From positions 1-28,949 of IMG/VR virus record IMGVR_UViG_3300003650_000024: a stretch of 28,949 nt of DNA. The stretch is one strand, 5' to 3'. The stretch's first letter is position 1; each line of letters opens with the position of its first letter. Below, in pieces: positions 7,995 to 15,742 of this stretch. The notes beneath the pieces are model-generated. The model was not told the DNA's origin and made no database searches. It worked only from the letters and a program-made list of their open reading frames with translations. A program made the position numbers and the translations under genes. Source of the DNA: a virus.

Positions 7995-8288
7995 ATGGCA
8001 CAAGAATTTCGCGGCATCATTGATGATTTTATTAAAGTTTCTGGCAGCAGTAATCCCCAAAGCGTAGGGTCGATCATTGCTAGAGCCGTTAACGCTGGGC
8101 AACTTCCCAAAATACGAGCCATCGGTGCTTCAGCCGTAAACCAAGCAGTAAAAGCCTGCGCTATTGCTAGAGGCTTTGTTTCCCCTAGGGGCATTGACAT
8201 CGTATACATAATCGGATTTGATGATATTATTGGTGAGAACGGCGACACTATTTCAGCAATATTCTTTAAACCCATTGTGAGGCAATAA
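7995..8288 (+). CDS. SpoVS-like (Alba-fold) protein
   Basis: Protein of 97 residues. From about residue 14 it follows the stage V sporulation protein S pattern closely: IKVSGSSNPQSVGSIIARAV, then IRAIGASAVNQAVKACAIA and RGFVSPRGIDI, ending in an acidic strand region before a FKP terminus. SpoVS is a small Alba-like, probably nucleic-acid-binding protein that affects sporulation and septation in Bacillus. The likely function here is nucleic acid binding. It follows a 37-base gap with a TACTAT hexamer directly before the ATG, and has only a weak ribosome site. The TAATG stop junction couples it to the next gene. Confidence 0.85.
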   Translation: MAQEFRGIIDDFIKVSGSSNPQSVGSIIARAVNAGQLPKIRAIGASAVNQAVKACAIARGFVSPRGIDIVYIIGFDDIIGENGDTISAIFFKPIVRQ

Positions 8289-8527
8289 TGCCAACTAACC
8301 ATAGAGGTGAACCTGTAGGGGATAACCACGCAAATAGAATTCTCGCCGCCAAGGAAAGGGAGCGGGCAAACCATCTCCAATCCGAGAATACTGCGCGACT
8401 ACGGGCAGAAGAGGCTGATAGCGGAATGCATTCTGATAATGAACATTACCCAGATACAGACTATGGGGATACGGATATGAGTTACAACGAGCCAACATCC
8501 TATTGGGAGCCAGGTGACGACGTATGA
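8288..8527 (+). CDS. Acidic disordered hypothetical protein
   Basis: Protein of 79 residues coupled to the SpoVS-like gene by TAATG. An N-terminal basic/helical half (RILAAKERERANHL) is followed by an acidic, Asp/Tyr-rich tail (YPDTDYGDTDMSY). No cysteines, no membrane segment and no recognised domain. It opens the long series of low-complexity genes. Confidence 0.72.
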   Translation: MPTNHRGEPVGDNHANRILAAKERERANHLQSENTARLRAEEADSGMHSDNEHYPDTDYGDTDMSYNEPTSYWEPGDDV

Positions 8528-8871
8528 AAAAGATTCGTGGTGGAGCAGGTGCAGGTCGTGGGGATAATCCACACCACAAAGCAGGTTTGGGCGGAGGTTT
8601 AGATGACATCTTTACTGAAACTGAAAAGCAAAAACTAAAACTGGATTTACAAGCCAGCAGTATGTATGATGATAAAACAAAGGCTGAGGCAAGAGCACTA
8701 TACGATTCTCGTGAGTTTGGTAGCGAAGGTTCTGACTCCTTTCCAGAAGGTAGCAGGTACGACGAAGGTGACCCTGACGCAGAACTCACGGCTGACGAGC
8801 AAAGGCAAGAAGACCGTTGGGCAAACAGGAGTAACGACTTTGAAATGGGTAATGAATACGATGGCGACTAA
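8524..8871 (+). CDS. Charged low-complexity hypothetical protein
   Basis: Protein of 115 residues (ATGA junction). The N terminus is Gly/Arg-rich (KKIRGGAGAGRGDNPHHKAG), the middle is a Lys/Leu helix and the C-terminal half is strongly acidic (Asp, Glu, Asn, Gly). Overall it looks disordered. Function unknown. Confidence 0.72.
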   Translation: MKKIRGGAGAGRGDNPHHKAGLGGGLDDIFTETEKQKLKLDLQASSMYDDKTKAEARALYDSREFGSEGSDSFPEGSRYDEGDPDAELTADEQRQEDRWANRSNDFEMGNEYDGD

Positions 8872-9020
8872 TGTCTAGCGGGCGTAGGAAGCCGTCTTCC
8901 CGTAATAACACACGGTATTGGCGTAAGAAGAACCAGACACACCCTATTTCTCCAGTTGGCGGAGGCTTACAGGGTGGGCTAGTGGCAGCATCTGCACAAA
9001 ATAATGGAGGACTAGCGTAA
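8871..9020 (+). CDS. Small basic protein
   Basis: A 49-residue gene that exactly bridges two TAATG junctions (8869-8873 and 9018-9022), which is the best evidence that it is real. The first 22 residues are very basic (MSSGRRKPSSRNNTRYWRKK) and the rest is Gly/Ala-rich (VGGGLQGGLVAAS). A nucleic-acid contact is plausible from charge alone. Confidence 0.65.
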   Translation: MSSGRRKPSSRNNTRYWRKKNQTHPISPVGGGLQGGLVAASAQNNGGLA

Positions 9021-9511
9021 TGGCGGCTAATACCTTTACATCATGGGCTACCCCTGAACAGGGGCCTGGAGTAGGTACTGCTACTACCTTTGGTCCTACC
9101 CCAGTATTCCGCAACGCCAAAGACATGCAGTTGTCTGGCTATAGGACTTCTAGTGACACACAGTATCCAGATGGATACCTCGGCACGATGTCGTCCAACC
9201 GTCGCCAAGATAAGGTTCTAGGAACGCTAAGCCGTATGAATGCCCGCCAGTACTCACGTGGGGTACACAAGGGTGAGCGTATTAATGCGGGTGACTACTT
9301 ATGGCCCGATGAGTTCAACATGTGGACTGGGCTGAATCTAGAGGCACAGGGCAAGAAGTTCTCACCACCTGGAGCCGAACCAGTACGACTAACAAATGAT
9401 GGTAAAGTCGGCCCAAGAGGCATATCTCGTGATAGAGAAACAGTAGAAGCACAACAGTACAGTCCTGAAAGGCGTTCACGCTTAAAGGCATTAGCGCCAC
9501 GCTGGAGGTAG
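9020..9511 (+). CDS. Hypothetical protein of the low-complexity module
   Basis: Protein of 163 residues. Gly/Thr/Pro-rich first 30 residues (TPEQGPGVGTATTFGPTPVF), then a polar middle with DGYLGTMSSNRRQDKVLGTL, a short possible folded patch (GDYLWPDEFNMWTGLNLEAQ) and a basic C terminus (RRSRLKALAPRWR). No family recognised. Start and spacing follow the TAATG pattern of its neighbours. Confidence 0.72.
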   Translation: MAANTFTSWATPEQGPGVGTATTFGPTPVFRNAKDMQLSGYRTSSDTQYPDGYLGTMSSNRRQDKVLGTLSRMNARQYSRGVHKGERINAGDYLWPDEFNMWTGLNLEAQGKKFSPPGAEPVRLTNDGKVGPRGISRDRETVEAQQYSPERRSRLKALAPRWR

Positions 9512-9514
9512 GCT

Positions 9515-9718
9515 ATGCCAAGAAATTATAGTGACGACTTCGTAGATAGTGCTAGGCATGAGCATGATATTGACGGTCCTATTTGTAAGACTTGTTGGAG
9601 TCCATTAACTACTTCTTATTTGCGTGACTCACGGCAAATGGGATACAATGCGTTATGCCCAGACTGTGATAAGAACGCACATAGGACACCAGTTCATGGG
9701 TATGGGCGAAGCAATTGA
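9515..9718 (+). CDS. Small zinc-finger protein
   Basis: Protein of 67 residues with two cysteine pairs, CKTC and CPDC, about 24 residues apart, typical of a treble-clef or ribbon-type zinc site, flanked by histidines (ARHEHDIDG, KNAHRTPVHG). No HNH catalytic pattern is convincing. Function unknown; nucleic acid binding is the usual role of such small phage zinc proteins. Confidence 0.72.
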   Translation: MPRNYSDDFVDSARHEHDIDGPICKTCWSPLTTSYLRDSRQMGYNALCPDCDKNAHRTPVHGYGRSN

Positions 9719-10797
9719 CTAGGGAGTATTGGTCAGAAGAAGAGGGTGTAATGAAAGACCCTATAGACGACCTGCACGGTATTGAGAGGCTACAACACCG
9801 ACTAGCCAGAAGGGTACTTAAACCAACTTCTATAAACGTTGCAATACAGTTACAACACCAACGTTTAGACAACGGCGGGTGGGGAAGAAACATAAGTGCC
9901 GCACGTTCCGAACCACCACGCTTGTCTGATGAACACGAAGACCTGTTACGTCAAGGCTTGGCTAATCCAGATGTTCACCATGGTTTTGAAAGATCGTTTC
10001 GTGAACTATTTACTCCTAAAGTCAATCACCGCGAAGGTCTATATCGTAAAACAGGGGCGGACGTACCAGACCCACACACTGGTGGGGACAGGTCGCACCA
10101 AAGTTTTGAAGAGCATTTACAAGACGTTAAGCAACATAAAGACCGCACAAACCCACGAGTGGTGACCGCTGCTGCCTTACTTGGTGTAAATGCTGTTAGT
10201 GGTGCCCTCGACTACGCCACACAAAGCCGTGAACTTCCAAAAAGAAAGCAGTTTGATGCTGATATGGATGGAGAAGGTCCAGCAGGAGTCTATGACACAA
10301 CAGAAGTAGGACGCTTTAAACTAGTTCAAAGACAGAAAACTAGAAACCTTTCACGTTTTGGCAAACTCAAAGCAAGGGTTGCGCCATATCACGCTGTTGT
10401 TCACGAACTATCAGATAGTTATGGTGGCCGAGAAGAGGGTGGCTGGTACTATACCTCTGGGAAACTAGAGCACACAAGCAGGGGTCACTTGACACAGCGC
10501 AGTGCAAATAGAACTGCCGAGACGTTAAGAGAAACATATACACATAAAGACCGCAATAGCCTAAACATAAGTGCATCTGATGCATACCAAGAAGACCTTG
10601 ATAAGGGTGTATTTGAACCAATGATGTATCAAGACAATGCTGCGCATGCTGAGGGCATGCCATCACACTTTATACAAGAACCAGACGACGAAGACTACGA
10701 TTACTCACATTTTGGTCAACACTCAAAGGACTATCAGGTTAGTACAGTAAAAGGAACATCGGGAGATTACCCACAAAGCCGCCCTTATTACGAGTAG
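9715..10797 (+). CDS. Long disordered protein carrying a YGGxEEGGWxY phage domain
   Basis: Protein of up to 360 residues; TTG 9715 overlaps the previous stop, while ATG 9751 is a shorter alternative with GAGGG upstream. The first two thirds are charged and unrecognised (many His, Arg, Asp). From about residue 230 there is VVHELSDSYGGREEGGWYYT, then a helical stretch, and the chain ends GDYPQSRPYYE. That start-and-end pair (YGGxEEGGWWY ... P-x-x-RPxYE) matches a small stand-alone phage protein family I recall, function unknown. The gene therefore looks like that domain joined to a long unstructured N-terminal region. Confidence 0.75.
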   Translation: MTREYWSEEEGVMKDPIDDLHGIERLQHRLARRVLKPTSINVAIQLQHQRLDNGGWGRNISAARSEPPRLSDEHEDLLRQGLANPDVHHGFERSFRELFTPKVNHREGLYRKTGADVPDPHTGGDRSHQSFEEHLQDVKQHKDRTNPRVVTAAALLGVNAVSGALDYATQSRELPKRKQFDADMDGEGPAGVYDTTEVGRFKLVQRQKTRNLSRFGKLKARVAPYHAVVHELSDSYGGREEGGWYYTSGKLEHTSRGHLTQRSANRTAETLRETYTHKDRNSLNISASDAYQEDLDKGVFEPMMYQDNAAHAEGMPSHFIQEPDDEDYDYSHFGQHSKDYQVSTVKGTSGDYPQSRPYYE

Positions 10798-10807
10798 TGA
10801 AACAAGG

Positions 10808-10821
10808 TATACTAGAACATG
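10808..10821 (+). promoter_or_regulatory. Possible leaderless promoter (-10 TATACT)
   Basis: TATACT at 10808-10813 lies 5 bases before the ATG at 10819, so transcription from it would be expected to start at about the A of the start codon, giving a leaderless message as is common in Actinobacteria. No convincing -35 box is seen. The same arrangement occurs at 14942 before a gene with the same N-terminal sequence. A short AAGG before the box could alternatively act as a distant ribosome site. Confidence 0.45.
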
Positions 10822-11124
10822 GCTAGAGGCAAAGACACATCAAAAGACGGTGCTAGAATTGTGGACTTTGCAGCCTTTAAAGCACGGTATTTGGCAAGTC
10901 AGCGCGTACAGCACCCATCAACTCCCGAAGTTCAAAAACGCCTTAATGACGCTTTAGCAGAAGAGCACAGCCCAATTGAAAACGCTACACCTGCACAAAT
11001 TCCGTATGATTGGGTAAAAGAAGACCCTGATTTGGGGTATGAAGGCAGTATAGATTCTGACCCAACCCCACAACACGGAACTGTGCGCCCACCATTAACA
11101 GATAAAGAACGGAATGATGACTAA
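10819..11124 (+). CDS. Hypothetical protein with MARGKDTSKD N terminus
   Basis: Protein of 101 residues. It begins MARGKDTSKDGARIVDFAAF, then a helical stretch and a Pro/acidic C-terminal half (HSPIENATPAQIPYDW). The first ten residues recur at the starts of the genes at 13153, 13392 and 14954. Preceded by a TATACT box 5 bases before the ATG and coupled to the next gene by TAATG. Function unknown. Confidence 0.75.
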   Translation: MARGKDTSKDGARIVDFAAFKARYLASQRVQHPSTPEVQKRLNDALAEEHSPIENATPAQIPYDWVKEDPDLGYEGSIDSDPTPQHGTVRPPLTDKERNDD

Positions 11125-11420
11125 TGGCTAAACCATGGCAATCCCGTCAAGAGATGCTTGTAGACCTTGCGCTAGAATCAGCCATATCTGACCCAGAGAC
11201 AATTCGCCAGATTCGCCCAGTAACACCAATACAAATGTCCCCAGAACGATATGGGTATTCTAAGCGCGAATCAGGTATAATGGACGTATTATCGTTACAG
11301 CGTAATGCTCCAAGTAATAGGTCGTGGGTTTCAGGAGCACCAGTTATGTTTCGTAACGGTTTTATTGATGATAGTTTTGAAGGTTCTAGTAGGTACTCTA
11401 TGCAAAGTTTGTGGTCATAA
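11124..11420 (+). CDS. Hypothetical protein
   Basis: Protein of 98 residues (TAATG junction). N-terminal helix MAKPWQSRQEMLVDLALESA, then a polar region with several Arg/Ser/Met, ending RYSMQSLWS. No domain recognised. It sits directly before the large Gly/Pro-rich gene. Confidence 0.7.
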   Translation: MAKPWQSRQEMLVDLALESAISDPETIRQIRPVTPIQMSPERYGYSKRESGIMDVLSLQRNAPSNRSWVSGAPVMFRNGFIDDSFEGSSRYSMQSLWS

Positions 11421-11423
11421 CTT

Positions 11424-12941
11424 ATGCCAGTTAATCCATACGAAGGTTTACAGCAAGCGGCATGGGGTGGTAGGCCACTAACTTCTAAGACAAACGAGCA
11501 GTTGACTGATAACTTTGGTAACATTAGAGAACTTGGAAGGTCATCGCTACACCAACAGAGCAGGGCTACAGGTGGGAACATTGGTGCCGCCGCTAGTATA
11601 AACCAAGGGCATAGAAGTAAGGGTTCGGCACCAGCGTGGACTGACAAAAAACTAGTAGCCCCAACAGCACGAGGAAGCGGGAATAATGCAATGGCACAAC
11701 TGAGCGGTCCAAATTATGGTAATCAAAAAGTAACTGCACCTTCTAGCGGTGCCGCTAGTGCTGGTCGTCGTGGTGGCGCTTTTGGTGCAGGACATGGTAA
11801 GGGGGGTGGTTCAGGAACCACCATTGGTGGTGATGTTAATATCAATACTGGGACCTTTACTGGGATTCAGGGCGCTGGCGGTAATGTTAGCGGAGAGAAT
11901 AATCAGGGCGGTGTAGGTAATGTTAGCGGAGAGAATAATCGTGGTGGCATTAGTAATGACAATAGCGTTCGCGGTCTGCCTGCAACGCCCCGCAGAGGTG
12001 GCGGCGGACGCACGAAGACTCCAACAAAACCAACAGCCACTCCAGCAGGACCAACACCAACAACCACTCCAGGGGCAGTTGGTGCAGGACCAACCCCAAA
12101 GGGACTAGGACCAGGGACTCCAGAACCAACAACGCCAGTTAAGCCTATGACTCCAGGGTCTCCAGACCGTACCCGCACACCACCAGCGGATACACCATCT
12201 CCAGACACCCGTCCTCGTTCAACAGACTCACTAACGCCACCGCCACTACCAGACCGTACCCGTACAAAGGTAACTGATGCTACGGTTCCCACTGCAACCG
12301 CTGGGCCAGTAGGCGGTAAAAGTAATTTTATTCTAAACACAGATAAGTCCCCTGTAAAAGGTGGCTATGCCCCTACCCCAAAGTATGGTAATTACGCGGA
12401 TGCTAAAAAGGTTGCCACTGATAAACAAGGTGCACGAGGTCTTAGTGACAAGCCAGCACTTGATAAGTCTGGTGGACCATATGTTACAAACACAGATAAG
12501 TCAGGTACTGGAACACCAGTCTTTGGTGGGAGGGAAGCGGCGGTAAGCGCAGCAGCGGGAAAGAAAGAGGCAAGGGATAGCAAGAGCACTACTCGTGGGT
12601 TTAACCCAGCAACAGCCCCAGCAGAACCAACAAACCCATCTGGTCGTAAAAAAGCGACACCAGGGAAGCGCACACTTGAGCCAGTAGGTGATGGGCAGAT
12701 TGGACCACGCACTAATATAGACGGTAGTGAAGATAAGAAGCAGTACACGACAGGTACTGGGAAGTCCCCAACAGGGGGAGGTAAGGGAGTTACACCCTCG
12801 CTAATCCAACCAGCAGGTCCAAAGGGTGCAATAAAGGCAGCGGCTACTAAGAAAGTAACTGACGCAGTTGCCAAACCCCCAACAAACGCATCTGCCCCTA
12901 AAGCACGCACAAAGAAAAAGAAAGCAACTACCGAGGAGTAA
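11424..12941 (+). CDS. Large Gly/Pro/Thr-rich disordered protein with GNVSGENN repeats
   Basis: Protein of 505 residues, the biggest of the low-complexity module. N-terminal polar region (1-120); a Gly-rich part with two copies of a 12-residue repeat, GNVSGENNQGGV and GNVSGENNRGGI, closing with SNDNSV (about 152-182); a Pro/Thr linker (about 190-290) with DRTRT repeated; and a Lys/Gly-rich region ending in a very basic tail (KARTKKKKATTEE). Nothing indicates a folded enzyme. The Asn/Gly repeat recurs in the small gene at 27589, 16 kb away. The basic tail suggests nucleic-acid or cell-surface contact; a virion-associated or scaffold-like role is possible but not shown. The long reading frame on the opposite strand here is a by-product of the composition. 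Confidence 0.8.
   Translation: MPVNPYEGLQQAAWGGRPLTSKTNEQLTDNFGNIRELGRSSLHQQSRATGGNIGAAASINQGHRSKGSAPAWTDKKLVAPTARGSGNNAMAQLSGPNYGNQKVTAPSSGAASAGRRGGAFGAGHGKGGGSGTTIGGDVNINTGTFTGIQGAGGNVSGENNQGGVGNVSGENNRGGISNDNSVRGLPATPRRGGGGRTKTPTKPTATPAGPTPTTTPGAVGAGPTPKGLGPGTPEPTTPVKPMTPGSPDRTRTPPADTPSPDTRPRSTDSLTPPPLPDRTRTKVTDATVPTATAGPVGGKSNFILNTDKSPVKGGYAPTPKYGNYADAKKVATDKQGARGLSDKPALDKSGGPYVTNTDKSGTGTPVFGGREAAVSAAAGKKEARDSKSTTRGFNPATAPAEPTNPSGRKKATPGKRTLEPVGDGQIGPRTNIDGSEDKKQYTTGTGKSPTGGGKGVTPSLIQPAGPKGAIKAAATKKVTDAVAKPPTNASAPKARTKKKKATTEE
11878..11977 (+). repeat. Tandem GNVSGENN coding repeat
   Basis: Two adjacent 36-base units inside the 505-residue gene share GGTAATGTTAGCGGAGAGAA at their starts, and a third partial unit follows (AGTAATGACAATAGC). 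The encoded units are GNVSGENNQGGV and GNVSGENNRGGI. The second unit plus tail is found again at 27778-27831 with only a few base differences. Confidence 0.8.
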
Positions 12942-12943
12942 TT

Positions 12944-13153
12944 ATGGCTGTAAATGAAGCACGCTCAATGAACCGAGACCTAGTACTAGGCGCAACTGAT
13001 GGTAAGTTTAAAAACCTCACCCCAGACAGGGGCGGGGAAGTAGACACACTAGATGCAACTATTCGTGCCCAAGAACTTCAATTACAGTACGACCTAGTTA
13101 ATCGCACACCTATGGCAGACTTGCCAACAGCAGCGTACGGTCGGAGAAGGTAA
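12944..13153 (+). CDS. Hypothetical small protein
   Basis: Protein of 69 residues with a GAGGAG ribosome site formed by the end of the previous gene. It reads MAVNEARSMNRDLVLGATDG, then a helix (TLDATIRAQELQLQYDLVN), and ends in a basic AYGRRR. No family recognised; TAATG junction to the next gene. Confidence 0.7.
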   Translation: MAVNEARSMNRDLVLGATDGKFKNLTPDRGGEVDTLDATIRAQELQLQYDLVNRTPMADLPTAAYGRRR

Positions 13154-13392
13154 TGGCTAGAGGAGAAGACACAAAAAACCACCCAAACCGTCAGGTTGGA
13201 AGACGAGAGGGTGGTGTCTCATACGGAACATATTTGGGAAATGTAGGAGACACTCATATGTTTTCTGCTGAAAGCACTGGTGGTGGAGAAACAGATTCAC
13301 TTTCTTTCAACTCCCCCAAAGGATACACCGCCACCTACAATCGCGGGCAAAAGTATGCGTGGAGTACTGGCTCAAGGAATATGCCCGTCTAA
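13153..13392 (+). CDS. Hypothetical protein with MARGEDTK N terminus
   Basis: Protein of 79 residues. The start MARGEDTKNHPNRQ resembles the N termini at 10819, 13392 and 14954. The rest is Gly/Ser/Thr/Tyr-rich (YGTYLGNVGDTHMF, GYTATYNRGQKYAWSTGS), suggesting beta or disordered structure. Function unknown. Confidence 0.7.
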   Translation: MARGEDTKNHPNRQVGRREGGVSYGTYLGNVGDTHMFSAESTGGGETDSLSFNSPKGYTATYNRGQKYAWSTGSRNMPV

Positions 13393-13649
13393 TGGCTAAA
13401 GGTAAAGACGAAGCGTACAATCCTAAGCGTAGACCTCCGAGGTACGATTTTGGAGTTGACTCTGATTCAGAACTAGTAGAAGAGTCAGAGCGTCGAGCAG
13501 AACAACCAGACTGGGTGTTGCATAAGTCGGGTGAGTTAGACAGAGAAGAAATGCAAGCAAGGGAAGATGCTAAGGGAAATGATGGTGTGGCGGGGCCAGG
13601 GGATGCTAAGGATAATTCTGGATTTTCAGATAACGAAATTAAGGATTAA
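13392..13649 (+). CDS. Charged hypothetical protein with MAKGKDEA N terminus
   Basis: Protein of 85 residues from the ATG in a TAATG junction; a longer TTG form (13359) is unlikely. Basic start MAKGKDEAYNPKRRPPRY, then a strongly acidic helical body (ELVEESERRAEQ, ELDREEMQAREDAKG) and a Gly/Asp/Asn tail. Looks disordered. Shares its start with three other genes in this module. Confidence 0.7.
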   Translation: MAKGKDEAYNPKRRPPRYDFGVDSDSELVEESERRAEQPDWVLHKSGELDREEMQAREDAKGNDGVAGPGDAKDNSGFSDNEIKD

Positions 13650-13651
13650 TT

Positions 13652-14671
13652 ATGCCCTTTAGTCACGTACCTGGAAAAGTGGCTACTAATAAACTTGCTC
13701 CTTTTAAGGACAGCGCAAATGTTGTACGTGCTAACGCACTATTAGCCAGTATTAATCGTGACATACATAGTCAAGATTTAATAGATGGCGCTAATCGTCA
13801 ATGGGGTCCAGATACAGACGAAACCATAGAGCAACAGCGTGCTGATTTTGATACCAGTAAAGGCATATTTAGAGAGGGTGAACATTTACAGGATTTAGCG
13901 GTACACGACTTTGAACATGGGACTAATTTTAGGGCTGAGTACGAAACTGAAGCAGTGTCTTTGGACCCATATAGTGTCAGAAGTCGGTTGTTGGGCACTC
14001 CGTCTAGTCCAGAGGACGTTACAGAAATTATGCGTAGGTTTAGTGCCGCTCCAGAGACCAGTTACTCCACTTCACCATCGCGTCGCCCACCATTAACAGG
14101 TACAGCACAACCAATATACACAACGAGGCACGGCGCTCCAGGCTCTACTTTTGATGATAGCGCAGAAGGCCGTGACGATTACAATGAGATGTATGGTATT
14201 GCAAGACTACACCCTGAAGCGCGTTGGTCCAGGCCTATAAGCCGCCCAGCAAGGTCACGGACACAGACTAGGGGTAGGAGAGTCTCAACAGATGTATTGA
14301 TGCAACACGCCGCTAGTGGTGGTATTGTAGACCTACGGGCTGGTGGAGTGGGCGGACACCAACCAGGACAGCATTCAGTAAGGTACACCAGTTCACAACA
14401 AGGTTCCGTTAGTCCTGATATATCATCAGGTAGATTGGCACATCGCTATATTGCGTCACTTCAAGAGGGAGATACAGAAGCAGTAGTTCATTCGTATTCT
14501 ACGCCAATTGGTTGGCGCACCAGAGATGCCATGGGTGCATCATCTTGGGTAGTACCCGCAGTAAAGTATAGTAGGACTACATCAAAGCATCAAGGCAAGT
14601 TACGAAACCAACTTTCTCGAAGTAACTTTGCCCAAACTGAACATGACCCAGAAGTATGGGAACAGACATGA
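13652..14671 (+). CDS. Long low-complexity protein with C-terminal YSxxTPI...TSKHQG phage domain
   Basis: Protein of 339 residues. The first 260 residues are polar, rich in Arg/Ser/Asp/Pro, and not recognised. The C-terminal part reads VVHSYSTPIGWRT, then WVVPAVKYSRTTSKHQGKLR, which matches a small phage domain I know as a stand-alone protein (YSYxTPIA ... YSxTTSxHQ). As with 9715, a small conserved phage domain seems attached to a long unstructured chain. Function unknown. The stop overlaps the next start (ATGA). Confidence 0.75.
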   Translation: MPFSHVPGKVATNKLAPFKDSANVVRANALLASINRDIHSQDLIDGANRQWGPDTDETIEQQRADFDTSKGIFREGEHLQDLAVHDFEHGTNFRAEYETEAVSLDPYSVRSRLLGTPSSPEDVTEIMRRFSAAPETSYSTSPSRRPPLTGTAQPIYTTRHGAPGSTFDDSAEGRDDYNEMYGIARLHPEARWSRPISRPARSRTQTRGRRVSTDVLMQHAASGGIVDLRAGGVGGHQPGQHSVRYTSSQQGSVSPDISSGRLAHRYIASLQEGDTEAVVHSYSTPIGWRTRDAMGASSWVVPAVKYSRTTSKHQGKLRNQLSRSNFAQTEHDPEVWEQT

Positions 14672-14946
14672 CACCAGATAAGAAAATGGGTAGGTACTAT
14701 CATCACCCTGTTGAGGTGCCACCAAAGCCACGGCAATGGCAATACACAAGAGACTACCGTAATGATAATGCCCGCTTTGAATCAAAAGACACTGGGCAAT
14801 TATGGGGTGTAAGTATGCATGCGGTCTTAGGTAGTGGGAAACGTCATACAGGACCAGTTGTTTATGATTACCCTCATGAATGGCAAGCCATAGCCCACGC
14901 AGAAATGCTAAACAAAGAACTTGATGCCAAGGGCGATACGGTATAA
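14668..14946 (+). CDS. Hypothetical protein
   Basis: Protein of 92 residues; ATG 14668 is chosen for its ATGA junction, with ATG 14656 as an alternative. Sequence includes GRYYHHPVEVPPKPRQWQY and a C-terminal helix (YPHEWQAIAHAEMLNKELDA), so it is probably a small folded domain of an N-terminal beta part and a helix. Not recognised. Confidence 0.7.
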   Translation: MTPDKKMGRYYHHPVEVPPKPRQWQYTRDYRNDNARFESKDTGQLWGVSMHAVLGSGKRHTGPVVYDYPHEWQAIAHAEMLNKELDAKGDTV

Positions 14947-14956
14947 TAGTCACATG
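14921..14956 (+). promoter_or_regulatory. Consensus leaderless promoter
   Basis: TTGATG (14921-14926), a 15-base spacer and a perfect TATAAT (14942-14947), which lies 6 bases before the ATG at 14954. Transcription would be expected to begin at or next to the start codon. It overlaps the end of the previous gene, whose TAA stop is part of the -10 box. It is the best sigma-70-type promoter in the low-complexity module. Confidence 0.6.
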
Positions 14957-15244
14957 CCTGCTAGAGACGGTCGAGACACATCCAAAGACGTACGTCGTCG
15001 TCCACAGCGTCCTCGTATTGGTGGAGTGTACGAGTGGCATCCAACGGGATTAGACGCATTTGACCCCAAGGTAAGGAGTAAAAGAGGTTCCCTAGTTAGG
15101 GTAGCAAAAGGAAGTCAAACAGGTTCAAAAGGGCGCACACCAAGACCATTTACATATCTAGAAGACCCTTACACTGGTGAGTTTTTAGGACTAGGTTTAG
15201 ATGATAGTCTGAGGGCACAAGGGAATGAAGAAGTAAAAGAATAG
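14954..15244 (+). CDS. Basic hypothetical protein with RDTSKD N terminus
   Basis: Protein of 96 residues. It starts MPARDGRDTSKDVRRRPQRP, a basic variant of the MARGKDTSKD start at 10819, and continues with a Gly/Lys/Arg-rich middle and a short acidic tail. ATG 14954 has no ribosome site but has TATAAT 6 bases upstream, consistent with leaderless translation. A longer TTG form (14921) would begin inside the promoter. Function unknown. Confidence 0.72.
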   Translation: MPARDGRDTSKDVRRRPQRPRIGGVYEWHPTGLDAFDPKVRSKRGSLVRVAKGSQTGSKGRTPRPFTYLEDPYTGEFLGLGLDDSLRAQGNEEVKE

Positions 15245-15280
15245 ACATACAAAGAGGTTAACAAATGATTGGAGTAGCAT

Positions 15281-15742
15281 ATGGCTAGTGACGACTACCG
15301 CCTATTGGTGTGCAAAACACACGGAACTATGTGGAAATTGCGCCCTTACGATGGACCAGGCGAATACGATATGGAACTTAGGGAGATATGTAACCGCCAC
15401 AATGCCCAAGTCCCAAACCCAGAAGCCTGTAAAGCATCTATTTTTCGTACGGATGCCGAAACTGCTAAAAAACTGGATATGGAAACAATTCTCACAAATA
15501 AACTAAAAGACCACGATGTCTACATTAAAGACTATCGAGATGAACTTAAGGTGGATGCACTTAAGTGCTACAGTCGGCATAATCGCCCAAAGCATGGGTG
15601 CATTGATTGGCGCATTGACGCTAAAATCATTGGACGTAAGACAGGGGTACCAAAAGACAAACTACAGTACCTATGTTATTACTGCCCAGCAGCAGAGTAC
15701 TACACCCACAGGGAAAGAATAGAACTGGGGTTGTACGACTAA
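15281..15742 (+). CDS. Cys-rich conserved actinophage protein
   Basis: Protein of 153 residues with GGAG 6 bases before the ATG. Cys/His positions (CKTHG, ICNRH, CYSRHNRPKHGC, CYYC) suggest one or two zinc sites. The C-terminal half (HNRPKHGCIDWRIDAK, GRKTGVPKDKLQYLCYYCP) is a pattern I recognise from many actinophage proteins of unknown function. It begins a new block of conserved genes after the low-complexity module, and couples to the next gene by TAATG. Confidence 0.8.
   Translation: MASDDYRLLVCKTHGTMWKLRPYDGPGEYDMELREICNRHNAQVPNPEACKASIFRTDAETAKKLDMETILTNKLKDHDVYIKDYRDELKVDALKCYSRHNRPKHGCIDWRIDAKIIGRKTGVPKDKLQYLCYYCPAAEYYTHRERIELGLYD

Noticed and set aside
11903-12340. Long minus-strand open frame opposite the Gly/Pro-rich gene
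   Set aside because: Its Val/Gly/Pro composition mirrors the Pro/Thr-rich gene on the + strand. It has no ribosome site and no neighbours on that strand.
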